A DNA stretch of 64,000 nt, from assembly GCA_015956445.1 (NCBI GenBank), contig WIUZ02000004.1, positions 2,294,001 through 2,358,000 on the forward strand. Reading direction: 5' to 3'. The stretch comes from Thelephora terrestris (taxonomy: Eukaryota; Basidiomycota; Agaricomycetes; Thelephorales; Thelephoraceae). Positions 47,890 to 63,258 of the stretch are shown here, piece by piece. A program made the position numbers and the translations under genes. The stretch's first letter is position 1, and each line of letters opens with the position of its first letter. The notes under the pieces are model-generated. The model saw nothing but the letters and a program-made list of their open reading frames with translations. It made no database searches and was not told where the DNA came from.

Positions 47890-48351
47890 TCGCCTTCACT
47901 TTAGTCAACCGTTGTGGGGGAGGTGTGATTAATTTGATTTGAGTGTTTGTTTGTACGAGGACTAGAGATAAAAAAATACCGATTGAGTGTGTTGCCTAGA
48001 TAGACAAGGATTCCTTCAGAGTTCAAAAAAATGTGAATCCTCAGGCTCAAGCCAGTAGTACTTGGAAGTGATATCAGACTTCCCAGATCACATGAGTCGA
48101 GTCAAGCAAGGTAGACACATGAAAGAACTGTTCAAAAGTGCCCCTGTTTCCCATTCTACCTAGGTTCCTTATATACTTGTAGGCTAGGTTATGTAATTAG
48201 GAACCAGGTACAAATGAGCTATCGAATTCTGAACAGGCCTTGGTAAAAGATCAAGAGATAACGTTTAGCCGAAACTACCCACGGACCGGTCAGCTGCCTC
48301 CGGGGTGGCGCTACGCTTACAATATTACATTGTCCTCGTCGCCACCTGTAA
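47890..48351. other. 3' region between convergent genes
   Basis: Tail-to-tail gap between the Zap1-like gene and the fusion gene; A/T-rich, no coding signal. Confidence 0.55.
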
Positions 48352-50489
48352 TCACAGTTCACAAGATGTGAGCTTGTAGAAATGGTATTCGTCGTGCGCC
48401 TGTTCTATCAACCCTCCCCTTTGCACCTCAGAGTGCCAGGTCTCCCCTTCCAGGATAATATCACTGGGATACCGTGCCTCACCTGCCTTTCCACACCAGT
48501 CAAAGTCGATCAGCACAACCTTGTCATCCACAATCAGCACATTTAGCGGCCGCAGGTCGCCAAACACGAGCCCCTGGCTGTGCAACTTCTTGAGCGCAAC
48601 CCGGAGCGATTCGATATGGACAGTTTCCTTCAGCACATCGTCAACCCCGAGCTCTGAACTCTCCACGTAGTCCATAACCACGACCCACATGCCGACACTA
48701 GGTTCAAGTGCGCAATATCGCAACTTCGGTGCTTGTGACGGTTCTGCGTTCGCAAGTAGCTTGTGTCCTTCGCGGTTGTATGTGTGCGCGAACTTTACGA
48801 CGACCTTTTCGGTCCCAGACCTACTCTTGGCCTCTGCAACGAAGACCGCCTTCATAGGGAGGTATGGCTGAAGGCGCGCCCGGTACGTGAGAGCGACCTC
48901 CTCGCCTTCACTGTCGTGGTATGTGGTGAAGTGAGGACCAATGAAAGAGGGGGATGTCAGAGTTCGAGAGGCACCAGCGGAAACGCGAGCGCGGGGGCGC
49001 CCGACAAAGACACCAGCCGGCAGCGGCACAAGGGGAGGAGTCATCGTCTGCACCAACTGCGAGTAATACACGTGGAGGTTGTGGGTACATTCCTTCAACG
49101 CGCGGAAGAGGTGTGCAATGCGGTATCCTGCGTCGTCGAAAGGTGAACGGTTATTACTGTTCAGGCGAGGAATGACGGAGATGTAGTCCGTGAGCGTTTG
49201 TGCGATGATGTTGTCAGCAAAGACTGCACCGCTGACAATGATGTTGGGGCCCGCCATGCCGATGAGGAGCGCTGGACAGCAAGATACTTCCCGGATATGT
49301 CGAGCCTATGATCAAGGTATCAGCAACAGGACTAACAGCGCCACAAGCGAAATACCTCGTCAGATGAGTAGACGGCCACATATGCGCACTCAGCCTGGGC
49401 GATTGGATCGCTTCCACCCTCTCCGATCTCGGCCTTCACTTCTGTTATTGCGGCAATGGTCGAGAAACCACTTGGCGTTTTCTGTGAGAACACGACGCCG
49501 TCTGGTGCGAGTTTACTGGATTTGTAGGAAAGTGTTTGGATCCCAAGAATGCCGTTATACACTGCCGCATTTAGGTTGCGCGACAAATTTTCAATTCGTC
49601 CGGCTTCATCTCTGTAATAGGCTGAGGCCAAGCAAACGAATTCATGCGCTTGTCCAAGCTCTTCGTGCGTGGGGTCTGGCGGTTCTGCCATCAACTGGAG
49701 GAACTTGGCGAACACCGGATGATAAATGGTGATTGGCGGGGGTATCAACTCGGGAGGTCGATAGTTGTACACAGCGTCATCACGGGTTTCTCTCTGGGTC
49801 AGAACGCGTTGTGTAAGAGAGGCACCGGCCGAAGGAGAGACCCGTTTTCGAGCGTCGGCAGCAATTCCTTCACGACCTGAAGGGTTTCCGTTAATAGATA
49901 GGACATTCGGGAGAGGGGGTAGACTGACGAATTTGTGCATCCGACTCATTCACTTCATGCATTACGGCAAGCGGTGTGTTTGAGGGAGCTGGGTGCGGGA
50001 TAGCTTGTTTGGGCGCCGTGAGTGACGGTGTGGATAAAATGGCCTTTAGACCCACTCAGCAATGCAATTATATTCTCCGATTTTACCCTGTTCAAACTTC
50101 GAAGACGGGGCAGGCACGTTGCCTTTTCCTCCAGGTAATCCTCATCAATGATCTCATATGCGTTCTTCATATCCTTCGGGGTACCCGAGGTGGGTGGACG
50201 GGGTTCGATTAACTGGAGGAAAAGCGGTATAAACAAGATAGCTCAGGTGAAGCAGCACTCGTCGTACCTCATGTATTTCCACTGACATCGTGCGGTCTGA
50301 AGCAAAGTTGAGACGACGAGCGCGAAGGCGAACCTCATCGAGGGCAGCATCCTCGAGGGCGGATACCCTTGCGCGTTCGGGCGGCGCATACTCATATTCA
50401 GTCATGAGTAGGGGTCGGTACTTCTCGTTAGATCCGGGAGGAGGAACAAGCAGGACTGGAAAAGAGAAGATGCGATACTCTTCGGCCAT
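48352..50489 (-). CDS. Fusion protein: PD-(D/E)XK nuclease-like region plus divergent kinase-like domain
   Basis: Five exons (50268-50489, 50087-50212, 49929-50043, 49356-49876, 48352-49305), phases agree, 645 residues. Residues 1-150 are poorly characterised, ending with an SP-rich linker. Around residues 277-305 there is a PD-(D/E)XK-type signature: PDG with D280, then TEVKAE with E300 and K302, followed by GGSDPIAQAECAY. A kinase-like domain follows: VVVKF (K499), EGH (E507), VVVMDYVES, then GLVFGDLRPLNVL with D578 and N583, and IDFDWCG with D595. The HRD histidine is Phe and DFG is DFD, so activity may be altered. Similar proteins form expanded families in Agaricomycetes and are reminiscent of CRN-type effectors described with nuclease and kinase domains (from memory). 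Function unknown. ATG at 50489. Confidence 0.8.
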
Positions 50490-52139
50490 GGCGACAAGGT
50501 GGATGCGGTTGAAAAGTGGCGACCAGCGTGACTGACGATGTTTGGCTTTCGGGCGCGAGCAGTCCAAGGATTTTTCGCACGGTAGAGACGCGCCAGCAAA
50601 AAGGAAAAAAAAACTCTTCTCCGTGATTGTCTACCTTATTGAGTGGGTAACTATCCGTAGGACGTTCTCTGGAGGATGGACAACAATGAGATGCTCATGC
50701 GGGGTGCCGTTTGAGCATATGGTTGCACTAGCCGCGACCCGTGATAAGGAATCTGATATACTTACGCACGTTAATGTGAGGATGTTGTCTCCCTTTTAGG
50801 AATTACTTACTTGGGGGGGTGATATATATATCGGGGTTGCGTTGATTGTTACATTCGACGCGGTGATCCTAGATATCGTAGAGATAAACGCTTATACCGT
50901 CAGCAGTTCAGCGCCGTTGAAGCGCGTTCGCTTAATGAATTCAGCGCGGTGGTGTGGACCCACAAGCGGCCACAGGTTTCACCGCTTGCCCCCAGCACGA
51001 CCGAGCCTTATACTGGGAAAATTTGACCGTATTCAGCCCACTCCACGACCTCGACTCAGGTGTATTCGAGCGAGAAACGCTCGTGAGGTCCATCCGTTGA
51101 GCCCCAGATGCGTCAAACCGTCGGGTGTAAGCCAGCCACAGTCAATTCTCACTGAATTGAGCTCCGTCGCTGACGGCATGAAACGTTCCAGGTGAACTGA
51201 TTTTGAGTAGGAGACTGGATGATAATCTGCTTGAATTCCAGAGTCCGGAGTAGCTTCTGTTCGAGCTCGGCGGTCTCTGGTGGAAACCCATTCCTTGAGC
51301 TTGGGAATCACATGAGTTCCAGCCTACTCCACGGCGGTTGTCAGTGCTGGAGCACGTAAATATTCGACTAGGGTAATCGACGCCACATCCGCATGAGCAA
51401 TGAGCACCTGGAATTGGTCCCCCTCCTCCTCGACCGCTATGGATTGCGCCCAGGGCTCCGCAACATTGACCATTGACGGGTAAGGTAAGCAACTGCTGGA
51501 AGATCCTCTTCGTCTCGGGGAGGTTATAGCGTCACGTCTCTAGGGGGCATGGGAGACGCAACGTTTCCCTGCTATTCTCAGGGACAAGCCAGTTGAAGAT
51601 CGAGCCCGTTTTCTAATCCCGAAAGGACTGGATCGGCGGCACCGTTCAGGTTGTGACGGAGTGGAAGGATGCCGAGTATCGGTGCTGGACACCATGGCGG
51701 TCGTTTAAAGGAGGAAGAACGAGCACCAGCGGCGCTCAGTGAACGCCACAAGGGAGCAGAGGGAGGGGCTGGAACGAAACTGACTTCCGCGCTAACTTCT
51801 TAATTACGGGTCTTACTACGGAGTTGACGTCGTCGCAGGTTATGGTGGACTCCGCTTATGATTGTGATGTCCTCCCTCCGAACCCTACTTGCAGTGAGGG
51901 ACGCTAACCTTTGATATCCGGCAGCGGAAACATGGTGGCGCGCCTACTTTGAGAGCTGCATTTGGAGTAAAGATAGTGGGAATGGCCGAGAGAGGTACGG
52001 AGGAATGCAGGCTGGAAAGCGTACCAGACCTTGTAAAGGTGCGAGTTTGACTGTACTAGGTTTGGTACTATCACTGGATGAGAGCGCCAAAGGACCCACA
52101 AAGGGAGCACAGGCCATATCTTGCCCTTTGACCGCCGCT
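50490..52139. other. Intergenic stretch with probable gene remnant
   Basis: 1.65 kb between two divergent gene starts. Apart from the possible decayed F-box/LRR copy at about 51030-51530, no gene is apparent; 50600-51000 is A/T-richer and 51530-52139 shows no coding chain. Confidence 0.45.
51033..51476 (-). pseudogene. Possible decayed F-box/LRR-type gene
   Basis: On the minus strand, 51355-51476 encodes VNVAEPWAQSIAVEEEGDQ and then VASITLVEYLRAPALTTAVE followed by a stop. The frame 51033-51311 continues in another phase with KLKEWVSTRDRR, VHLERFMPSATELNSVRI and LTHLGLNGW. The style (short leucine-spaced strands ending in LTxxLxNG) fits the LRR part of fungal F-box proteins, and an intact F-box gene lies 0.6 kb away on the other strand. 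No intron of normal size joins the two frames, so I read it as a decayed relative. It may be only chance frames. Confidence 0.35.
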
Positions 52140-53838
52140 ATGAGCTCCCTCCGCCCTGAAACAACATTGCCCATCGCCGAGCTTTTCCGTGCTCTCGACC
52201 TGAAGGTCGCCGAACAAATTTCTCTCGCGAGGTCCGTTCGTCCGGGCCAAAATCCGTTTTCCCACCAAGTGGCGAGTCAATGCGTCCACTTTCTTCGTAC
52301 TGTGGGACTAATCTTTCACCAAAAACTCGTAGTTGCAAGAACTGGATTCCGGAGCGCAGCGGTTACTCGTTCGTCTGGAGGAACTGAAGAATAGCCACCA
52401 ACCCATTCAACAACTTCCACCTGATGTAATCCTCACGATCGCCACATATTTGAACCCGAGGACATGTGGTGATTGTCAGCCGCTGATGGCCATGTCCCAA
52501 GTATGCCGCTACTGGAGGGAATCGTTACTTTCAAACTGGGAGAGCTGGTCTTTCGTCAGCAGCGAGTACATCGAACTCCTTCCCGTCTTCCTCGAACGTT
52601 CGGGATCCTACCCACTCGAGATCAACCTCGACTCAAGTACCCTCCTCGATCACATAATCCAGCGCATTGAACCGCACACAAACCGTTTGGCATCCTTGCG
52701 GTGCGACCTCGAGGAAGCAAACATTTTTACCCTTCAAAGCCTCTCTCAATTTGGCCATTCACCGAGCCTTCACACCTTCTCTATCAAGATTAGCAGGCCA
52801 CCTACCGATACTCCGGAAGTGGAAGGGATGGTGTTATTTTTGGGTGACACGCCCGCGCTCCGCACGCTGGAGCTCTTCCCCTTCCCTCTTGTCCCTCAAT
52901 TTAGGGAACTCAAACGCTTAGTTGACCTCCGGCTGGACGTCAGATACTCTACCCTCACCGCCGTGCTTGATTTACTTTCGGCCAATCCTTCCCTGGAGAG
53001 GGTGAGGTTGCTCGGCAACTTCAATGACGATGAAGACGTACGCCCGACCGGAAGCATCTCCATGAGGCAACTCCGATTCCTCGCGGTTGAAAGATGTACA
53101 CCGTGCTTATTCCTGGAGAAGTTAACCTTCCCGCGTAACGTGCGGATATTCATCCGGTACAACTACATCCCCCACCTCCCTTCTTCCGCATACGCCCTCC
53201 CGCGAGCCATGCGAGGATATACGAACCTGCAGGGGATGTCGTCTTTGCACGCGCTTATGACTTATCCAAACGAAACCTATGTCGACGTAACCGGGCCACA
53301 CGGAAGCGTTGCCCTGCAATACACGGACCTTCAAAACGACACAATCTTATCTGACGCAATAGACATGCTCTCAGTGGCAGAAATCACTCACTTAACATGT
53401 GAATTTCATCCTACCTTCGTCGGGGTAGAGATCGGCAAGGTCGTCACCATCATGGACATTCTCCCTCATCTCGAAGAGATCGTGCTGGTTCACTTTGGCA
53501 GCGGAGATATGCAAAATTTCCTCTCCGCCTTGAGGGATATGAATAGGTGGATGGGCCTGCGACGACTGAAGTTCGTTCACTGTCACCAGATCGCGGACTG
53601 GATCAGCGACCTCATACACGTTGCACTGGAGAGGGAGAGCGTTGATTTGATGTGGGACACCGTTACAATCGTCGACGTGGAACGCGAGCCCACTGAATGG
53701 TTTGGGGTGTTGGAGGGGTTCGTGGGAACGCTTGAAATCATCGAGGAGGAAGCGGAACAGGTGCAGAGGAGTGTGCGAGGGTGGGATGAGGCCAACTGTA
53801 CAGCGACGAGAGTTTCTGTGCCGGCATGGGATGATTGA
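52140..53838 (+). CDS. F-box protein with leucine-rich C-terminus
   Basis: F-box proteins link SCF ubiquitin ligases to substrates. Two exons, 52140-52268 and 52333-53838, phase 0, 544 residues. A 64-nt intron with a GACTAAT branch joins the first exon (MSSLRPETTLPIAELFRAL) to the F-box: HQPIQQLPPDVILTIATYLN (classic LPxExLxxIxxYL-type), then CRYWRESLLSNWESWSFVS. Leucine-rich strands follow: SLHTFSIKI, ALRTLELFPFPLV, LKRLVDLRLDV, SLERVRLLGNF, LRRLKFVHCH. The C-terminus is acidic. This class (F-box plus irregular LRRs) is expanded in Agaricomycetes; the substrate cannot be predicted. The coding frame has no interruption. Confidence 0.85.
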
Positions 53839-54059
53839 AGAAAGGGTGCGTGTGACTTGTGTTCTTGTAAAATTCTCTATAGCTACCACATATTGTATAC
53901 CACATTCGAGATGCTCTCGGTCAGATAATAAAGATGTCCTATGATCTCTGATCTTCATTTTGCAAGCAAAGTTCGGCATCTGCCGCCACATGCGCGCTTC
54001 TTACCCCGACGCTCACATGTTTCAAACGATCACCGGTATCCATCTATAGCTCGTCCACG

Positions 54060-55947
54060 ATGTTCGGCTCGATACCAAACTACTTCTACGAACGGCGGAA
54101 CGGACTCTTACGGGTTACGAGTTATGCCGGTGCGGCCTATCTCGTCACCTCATACGTGAAGAAGCAGTTGCAGGACGTCAAGGATGAGGTGTTGCTGCAG
54201 CGGAAGGCACGCGAAAAGTGAGTATTTCTCCGTTTCCGTTCACTCTGTCTCCGCGGGGTATGCTTAATGGATGGAGCACGCGGATAGCTTGAGGAGGTGG
54301 TTTGAGAATAACCAGCAAAACATCTCATTTACAATAATGGCGTTGCTACCGACGATTGGGGAGCACATAATCGAGGGAATGGACGTTGAAGGTCTGACGA
54401 ACGAGTTGCAAGAGAAATCTAGAGCATCCAAACTCGCGCGGAGCTCAAGGACTATGTCACCGGATCGCCGTCCCCCGCAACACACTCCACCCGACACGGA
54501 CGCGGGGTCTGACATGGGATCATCGATCATCTCTTCCGTCCCAGATGTGGGTACGACGCTGGGGGACTCAACGCAAAGCTGGGTGGACGGGTTCTCGCTG
54601 AGATCTTCGAGGGAGAATTTGAACGGGGAGGGGGACCCTTCGAACTCGGTCAGGCCCAGCATGATCGAGTCCGTCGCGACGATGAGCGCGAGCTCCCAAG
54701 CTGAATCTTCGGCCAGTACAGTGAGAAGTCTTCCCGACAGTGTGAACGAAACGCTTACCGTTGTTCAGCAGTCAGAAACGTCGACGGCGCCTTCGAAATC
54801 GAAGGCTGAGCTGTGGAAAGAGATCAAAATCCTCAGTGAGTGCCCCCCATTTCTGCTGAAGCGCCGGAGCTAACGGTGATCTCCGCGCAGCCTTCACACG
54901 TACATTGACGACCATGTACTCCATCGTTCTTCTGTCACTCTTCACTCATATTCAGCTCAGCGTTCTTGGGCGATCGAGATACATCCAGTCTGTTATCGAG
55001 CAGGAGGAGGAAGAGCGAATGAGGGATGCCATGCGCCTTGATGTTTCTGCGCTGCTTTTAGGAATGTGGGGAAGCGAAGACGACGATGACACCGTGCAAA
55101 TGGTCGATCCGATAGATGAGGAAACTGAGCGGAAGTATCTCACCCTAAGTTGGTGGATATGTAACATAGGCTGGAAAGATGTCGGAGAAAGGGTGCGGAG
55201 GGGTGTGGAAGAAGTGTTCGAGGAGTAAGCACCATCTTCTGAATATTCCACCTGAACAATGGAGATCCTGAGAGCCGACTATAGTGTTCCTCTCAAATCA
55301 AAACTGGGGGTTATGGATCTGCATCACCTCATATGCGATGTACGAAGGCGTGTCGAGCATGAGGTTACTTTTGAGGGCTTAGAACGACGGATAAAGTACG
55401 TTTCACACCTGCCTCATTTCACCTAGTTTCGTTATTCTCACCACTTTCGCTTTCTCCCCTCGGTTCAGTTTTGTGTCGACGTTACTCCCGCCGACTCCAG
55501 ATTCAATGCAGCGGATCCTGGTCCAAGGTGGCATCTCGCAGATGTCTGCAATGAGGGCTTCCCCGCCTTTTGATAGATTGCTCGAGGAAACGCGCTCCTT
55601 GCTGCAATCCCCAGATTTCTCCGTCGTCTTGGAGTCGTGCCTTGATCGAGCGACGGATACCTTGTTCAACTCTATCAAGGACACGATATTCGTCCGAGAC
55701 GGGTCCAGTGTGAATGACGATGATGCTCCCCTGCAGCTAATATTGGCTAGTCTCCTACCCGGCATGGCACGATGGAGTCATTTGGCGTTCAACGGCCTCC
55801 CAAATGAGCTGGTGGACGTACGTACTTTTTAGCGTTTGGTGAATTCTGGTCCTTACGCTCTGCATACCACAGCACCTGGTGGACATTCACGAGGTCGAGG
55901 CGTTTTCTGCCATCATCTACTCCAGGTTTGAAAGCCAATTTGCGTGA
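54060..55947 (+). CDS. PEX3: PEX3, peroxisomal membrane protein import factor
   Basis: Docks PEX19 and inserts peroxisomal membrane proteins. The first exon (54060-54217) encodes MFGSIPNYFYERRNGLLRVT and SYAGAAYLVTSYVKKQLQD, the membrane anchor with basic flank. It joins exon 54288-54835 (NLRRWFENNQQNISFTIMAL, PTIGEHIIEG). About 120 disordered Ser/Pro-rich residues (around 54430-54760) follow, absent from yeast and human PEX3. The core resumes with AELWKEIKILTFTRTLTTMY and ITHIQLSVLGRSRYIQSV-like residues (FTHIQLSVLGRSRY). Later exons carry ERKYLTLSWW, RRVEHEV and NFVSTLLPPTPDS; the last ends HLVDIHEVEAFSAIIYSRFE before SQFA and the stop at 55945-55947. PEX3 identity is firm. Confidence 0.9.
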
Positions 55948-58317
55948 CAACCGATCACACCCACATCATCGGTTCACCGATAGCACGCTTCCCCTCCCTC
56001 TCTCGTCTATCTTCTGTTGCTTCATCGTTTCCCGCCATCTGTCCCTTGCTTATAATCCACGAATGGGTGAAAAGAGTGGAAATGTCCAGTCCAGTATATC
56101 GTACTTACATTCGCATGGTAATTTATTCACATCCGTCTTATCAACCCATCTACTTTGTGCTCCTATCGCCTATCTTGCTACCAGTACAAGTGCGTTCGTT
56201 GCCATCACGGTCACCGAGTGTTTCCCGGTGGAATGCATGTCCATCAGGCGAAATCTTCATCTTAACACACCCCTATCCAGTGGACTGCATTGCGATGGTC
56301 GTGGGCCAGACTAAGCCCGACTTCTAGGGTGGGATCTAGGTGGTGGACATTACGTGCTTTTGTTATTACTCTTAAGTTAAATGCCTCTGCACTTCGTGTG
56401 AAATCATTGGTGTGCTAAATGGTGCACTTCACCGAGGAAAGTCCGGTACTAGTTCCACACATACCGGAAAAGTTTCGGTACGATGCAAATGCCGAAGCGC
56501 AAGTCAAATTCCTCCCAAGGTTGTTGGTCCTCGGGTAATCTATATAGCCAATAGATCCGCCCGTGGGCAAGGTTTACGACACCATCCTTCCGGGTCTCCA
56601 TGAAATGCCGTTTATCTATACGGTGGCTTTTGTTTGGGGGATCGGAGAGGGCGGAGTGTTGAATGGAGATAAAATTGCCTCGCACGCTTCCACTGCGGCT
56701 TTCAATGAACCCACTTCTTTCAAAGGGTCTGTCGGTGTTCCGGGACCATTGTCTATTCCTTTGGTTGCCTTGACGTTCGAGAGCACTACGATGCGCATGC
56801 TTGGTCGAGACGGCTGGGCTATCCGCCTTGTTGAGCTCGAGGGAAAAACACAGTTTCTACCGACCGTCCCGAGGAACCCGAGGGAATCCGGCCCTGCTCA
56901 TGTTACAGGATGTGGGGCGCGCGGTGAAACCGAGTGATAACGTTTGGCGTGAGCGCCAGATGGGATTTTGATGGCCGCAGGGGGTGGGTATCCAACGGAG
57001 CGCGCCGCTGGATATTGACAGAAGCGAAGCATGAAGGCTGATACAACCTTCATTGTGTAGGGTGGTTCTTAAAGCTGCCGTCCAGTGCTAGAAACGGTGG
57101 CGTTGATGTAACACGGGTGTGTAAGTTACGAGGATGAGATAGCTCACGAGCCTACCCTCGAACCACGTCCATCAGCTCTGCATCCAGCCATAGAAAACAG
57201 GCGTATAGACACTGGGAGATCGCCCTGACACTGTGCCAAGCGCGAAACCAGTGGCCGATACTGAGAGAGGACGCATTGAGCTAGCTTACGTTCGGGACGG
57301 CCCGTGAATCTGTCTTGTAGCTAGCATTTGTCTTGTAGCTAGCATTTGTTATCTTTGGAGATAGGGGCAATCCTGATGTGAGAAACCCTTCATTATCATA
57401 TCTGGCCGCCGCGAATAAAATGGTTTTGTCTCTTGGTAGACTAGCCCGGGCTCATGGTCTTCCGTAACACTGCCGGTAAAGGTTAGTGCTGGTGGACCGG
57501 CACAAAAGTTCAGTCGCCTTTAATTGAGCCGTTCTCAGTGCCTTCAGCGCTGACGTGTTTTGGAGCCTAAATTCTCACATTCCAAATGAATTCACCGGTA
57601 GCATTCAATGCTGAACTCTTTGTGCTGACTATCAGTGCTGACCTTTCCCACAGGGAACCCGCCAGACAAGCCCCTTTGGTTCGTACTCACAAATGTATCT
57701 CCGCACAAGCTCGATCCCCGTGGCAACATCTTATGCGACCGGTCTCTTGCTCAAGACGCGTTTCCCAGCAGCGAGCGCTCTCAGCACCAGTTGTTTGCTG
57801 ATCGAAAAATGATCTTCGCTACGAGTGTGACGATGGAACTCTGCGGGTCGGCATCGTGGTAGACAAAGGAACCTGCAGCCTCCGGATGCAGAGTAGATTG
57901 CGCGAAGGACTTTGGAAAATTTCCGGATCGAGAGGTTTTGCGGCGATTTGATTGCCCAAGGGTTCCAACCGGGAATACGTGCTTCGGCGAAATGGCTAGG
58001 TGGTTATCGGCGAGCGAAGGAAATTCACCTCGGCTTCTTTCGAGGAGATGCCAGAACCGAGGGCTACGACGGACGGAGACCATGATGTGGTCGCAATGCG
58101 CATGTGCACCATCTGGTCGGGTAGGAGAAACATCGGAAGCAGATTCACCGAGCCGATCTGTCCTGCAACCAGGCTTTCTCGCGCGATCCCTATTCTGGCG
58201 TGACCAGAGCGGTTTCTCCGGACAAATGTCGGGGGGAGGGCACGAGCTGGTGTCGGTTTAAAAGACGGTCAGTTGTACGTGTATGTGAAAAAAAAGCACT
58301 AGATTCCCCCCGCGAGA
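55948..58317. other. Long stretch without a firm gene
   Basis: About 2.4 kb between PEX3 and the glucosidase gene. Frames such as 56563-56937 and 57938-58261 stay open but share no features with known proteins and lack a splice chain. It contains the 18-bp direct repeat at 57311-57346. Confidence 0.4.
57311..57346. repeat. 18-bp direct tandem repeat, two copies
   Basis: tgtcttgtagctagcatt occurs twice in immediate succession with no mismatch, in noncoding DNA. It probably arose by replication slippage. Confidence 0.9.
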
Positions 58318-61443
<3,126 letters not shown>

Positions 61444-63258
61444 ATGAGTTCCCATCTGAAGCAAGCGGACATCGCCATTCGGCCAGCCACCAACCCATCG
61501 GTCCAGGTCAAAGCCCTCGACGACGATGCCGCCTCCAGCGGCCGCAAGAGAAAAACCACTACCGCCAAAAGAAGAAAAGTTAATCACGCCTGTCTTTATT
61601 GTAGGAGGAGCCATATGACCTGTGATGAGGGAAGGCCCTGCCAAAGATGGTGGGTACCAACGATTTTTTTGCTTTGGAGGTTATCACTAATTCGGAAATC
61701 TTGTCCGCTTGCCAGTATCAAGAGAGAAATCGCACATCTCTGCCACGACGAGCAGAAACCGTCGGTCGCTGCGAAGGAGAAGGCTCCATCTACCTCCAAT
61801 TCGACTACTACATCTACACCGACTCCTGCGCCAGAGTCTGACCCCCAAGCACAACCCAAACCAGTCTTATCCGTACCTGAGCAGCAAATGAACGCATACC
61901 CATGTGAGTGACTTGCCTTGTCGCGTGCCGTGTATTTATCGTTCTCTATAGCAATGGCTGTTCCATATGCGTCGACGTCTGCTCGTGTTCCTGTGGTGAC
62001 ATGGCAGTCCATGGGAATGCCCCAGGGGGCTTTCCTCCAACCACCTGAAACTACGCTCGGGGGCGATTTCTCTCTGTTATCCAACTTCTTGGAGTCTCTT
62101 GACGAACGCTCGTTCTTCAACCCTCCGCCGACCACGGTTGCTCCAGCTCTCATGTCTGGTCCGTCCCAGCCGTTCACTACTCCGCCTCAACCTGCAGAAC
62201 CCTCCCCTTCCTCCAACATGGAACAATACACGAACCCAGATGTGACCGTCGCGGAGATTTCGCCGCCAGTACCAGAGCATGTCAAGGAGGAGACTGTGCC
62301 TGTGGTCCTTCCGTCCGCAACGAAGACCGAGCAGTTTTTGATGATTGCGGCGGACCAGGAGCCCGGATCAAGGAACGAACGTCTCAATAGGGTCATCCGA
62401 AGCAAGTTCGAAGCTGGTCTACTCAAGCCATACAACTACGTGAAGGGCTACGCTAGGCTACAAAGGTGGATGGACAGGAAGTGCGTTATCTCGTTGACGT
62501 GTTCCGAGTATGCGGCGTTAACCACTTTTCGCCGCATTTAGCGTCTCTCAGGAATCCAAACAGAAGATTTTGCAGCCGCTTTCGGTTCTACGGCCCAAGT
62601 TCAGGGTGCGTTGGATGAATAACGTTTGAGTGACACCGTCTCACCCGCCCCGCAGGCAATCGCTCAGTCCCTCAACGATATGGATTTGGTGTTCATCGAA
62701 GAAGCATTTGAACGATTACTCCTCGATTACGACCGCGTATTTTCTGCGATGGCCATCCCTGCGTGTCTGTGGCGTAGGACAGGGGAGATATACAAAGGTA
62801 ACAGGGAGTTTGCGGAGTTGGTGGGTTTGGACAGCTTCATGCTTCGTGATGTAAGTCCGATTATCACGCAAGACCTCCATATTGACGGAGTCTGACGCGC
62901 GGTCCAGGGCCGCTCCTGCATCTACGAGCTCATGGCCGAAGAGTCTGCCGTGAACTACTGGGAGGTATGTTGCACTGCCTTAAACCACTGAGCTCGGTAG
63001 ATCCCGAGCGTCTTCTTCCCGCTTTGACAAAACGTACAGAAATACGCAGATGTTGCGTTCAACGTGAACCAAAAGGCAGTCCTCACGACCTGCGTCTTGA
63101 AAACCAAACCCCGAATCACATCGGGTGGCAGTTCGAACAGCACAGACTCGGACTCTCAGGACGAAGAATCCTCCATCAGCTGTTGCTTTTCCTTCACCAT
63201 TCGCAGAGACCCCTGGGGCACACCGAGTATGATCGTTGGAAATTTCATCAAGTGCTAA
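61444..63258 (+). CDS. ERT1: ERT1/AcuK-type Zn2Cys6-PAS regulator of gluconeogenesis
   Basis: Binuclear zinc-cluster regulator of gluconeogenic and non-fermentable carbon genes (yeast Ert1, Aspergillus AcuK/AcuM). The cluster reads NHACLYCRRSHMTCDEGRPC, then, after an intron, QRCIKREIAHLC: six Cys with spacing typical of the family. A Ser/Thr/Pro-rich linker follows. Then EPGSRNERLNRVIRSKFEAG, LLKPYNYVKGYARLQRWMD and a PAS-like domain: MDLVFIEEAFERLLLDYDRV, CLWRRTGEIYKGNREFAELV, SCIYELMAEESAVNYWE, KYADVAFNVNQKAVLTTCVL. The C-terminus ends MIVGNFIKC, also typical. It is divided by several short introns. ATG at 61444 is the first in frame. The gene lies next to the glucosidase gene, a plausible but unproven carbon-source link. 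Confidence 0.9.

Noticed and set aside
57311-57346. 18-bp duplication as a possible insertion-site mark
   Set aside because: The two copies are directly adjacent with nothing between them, so it fits slippage rather than a mobile-element target duplication.
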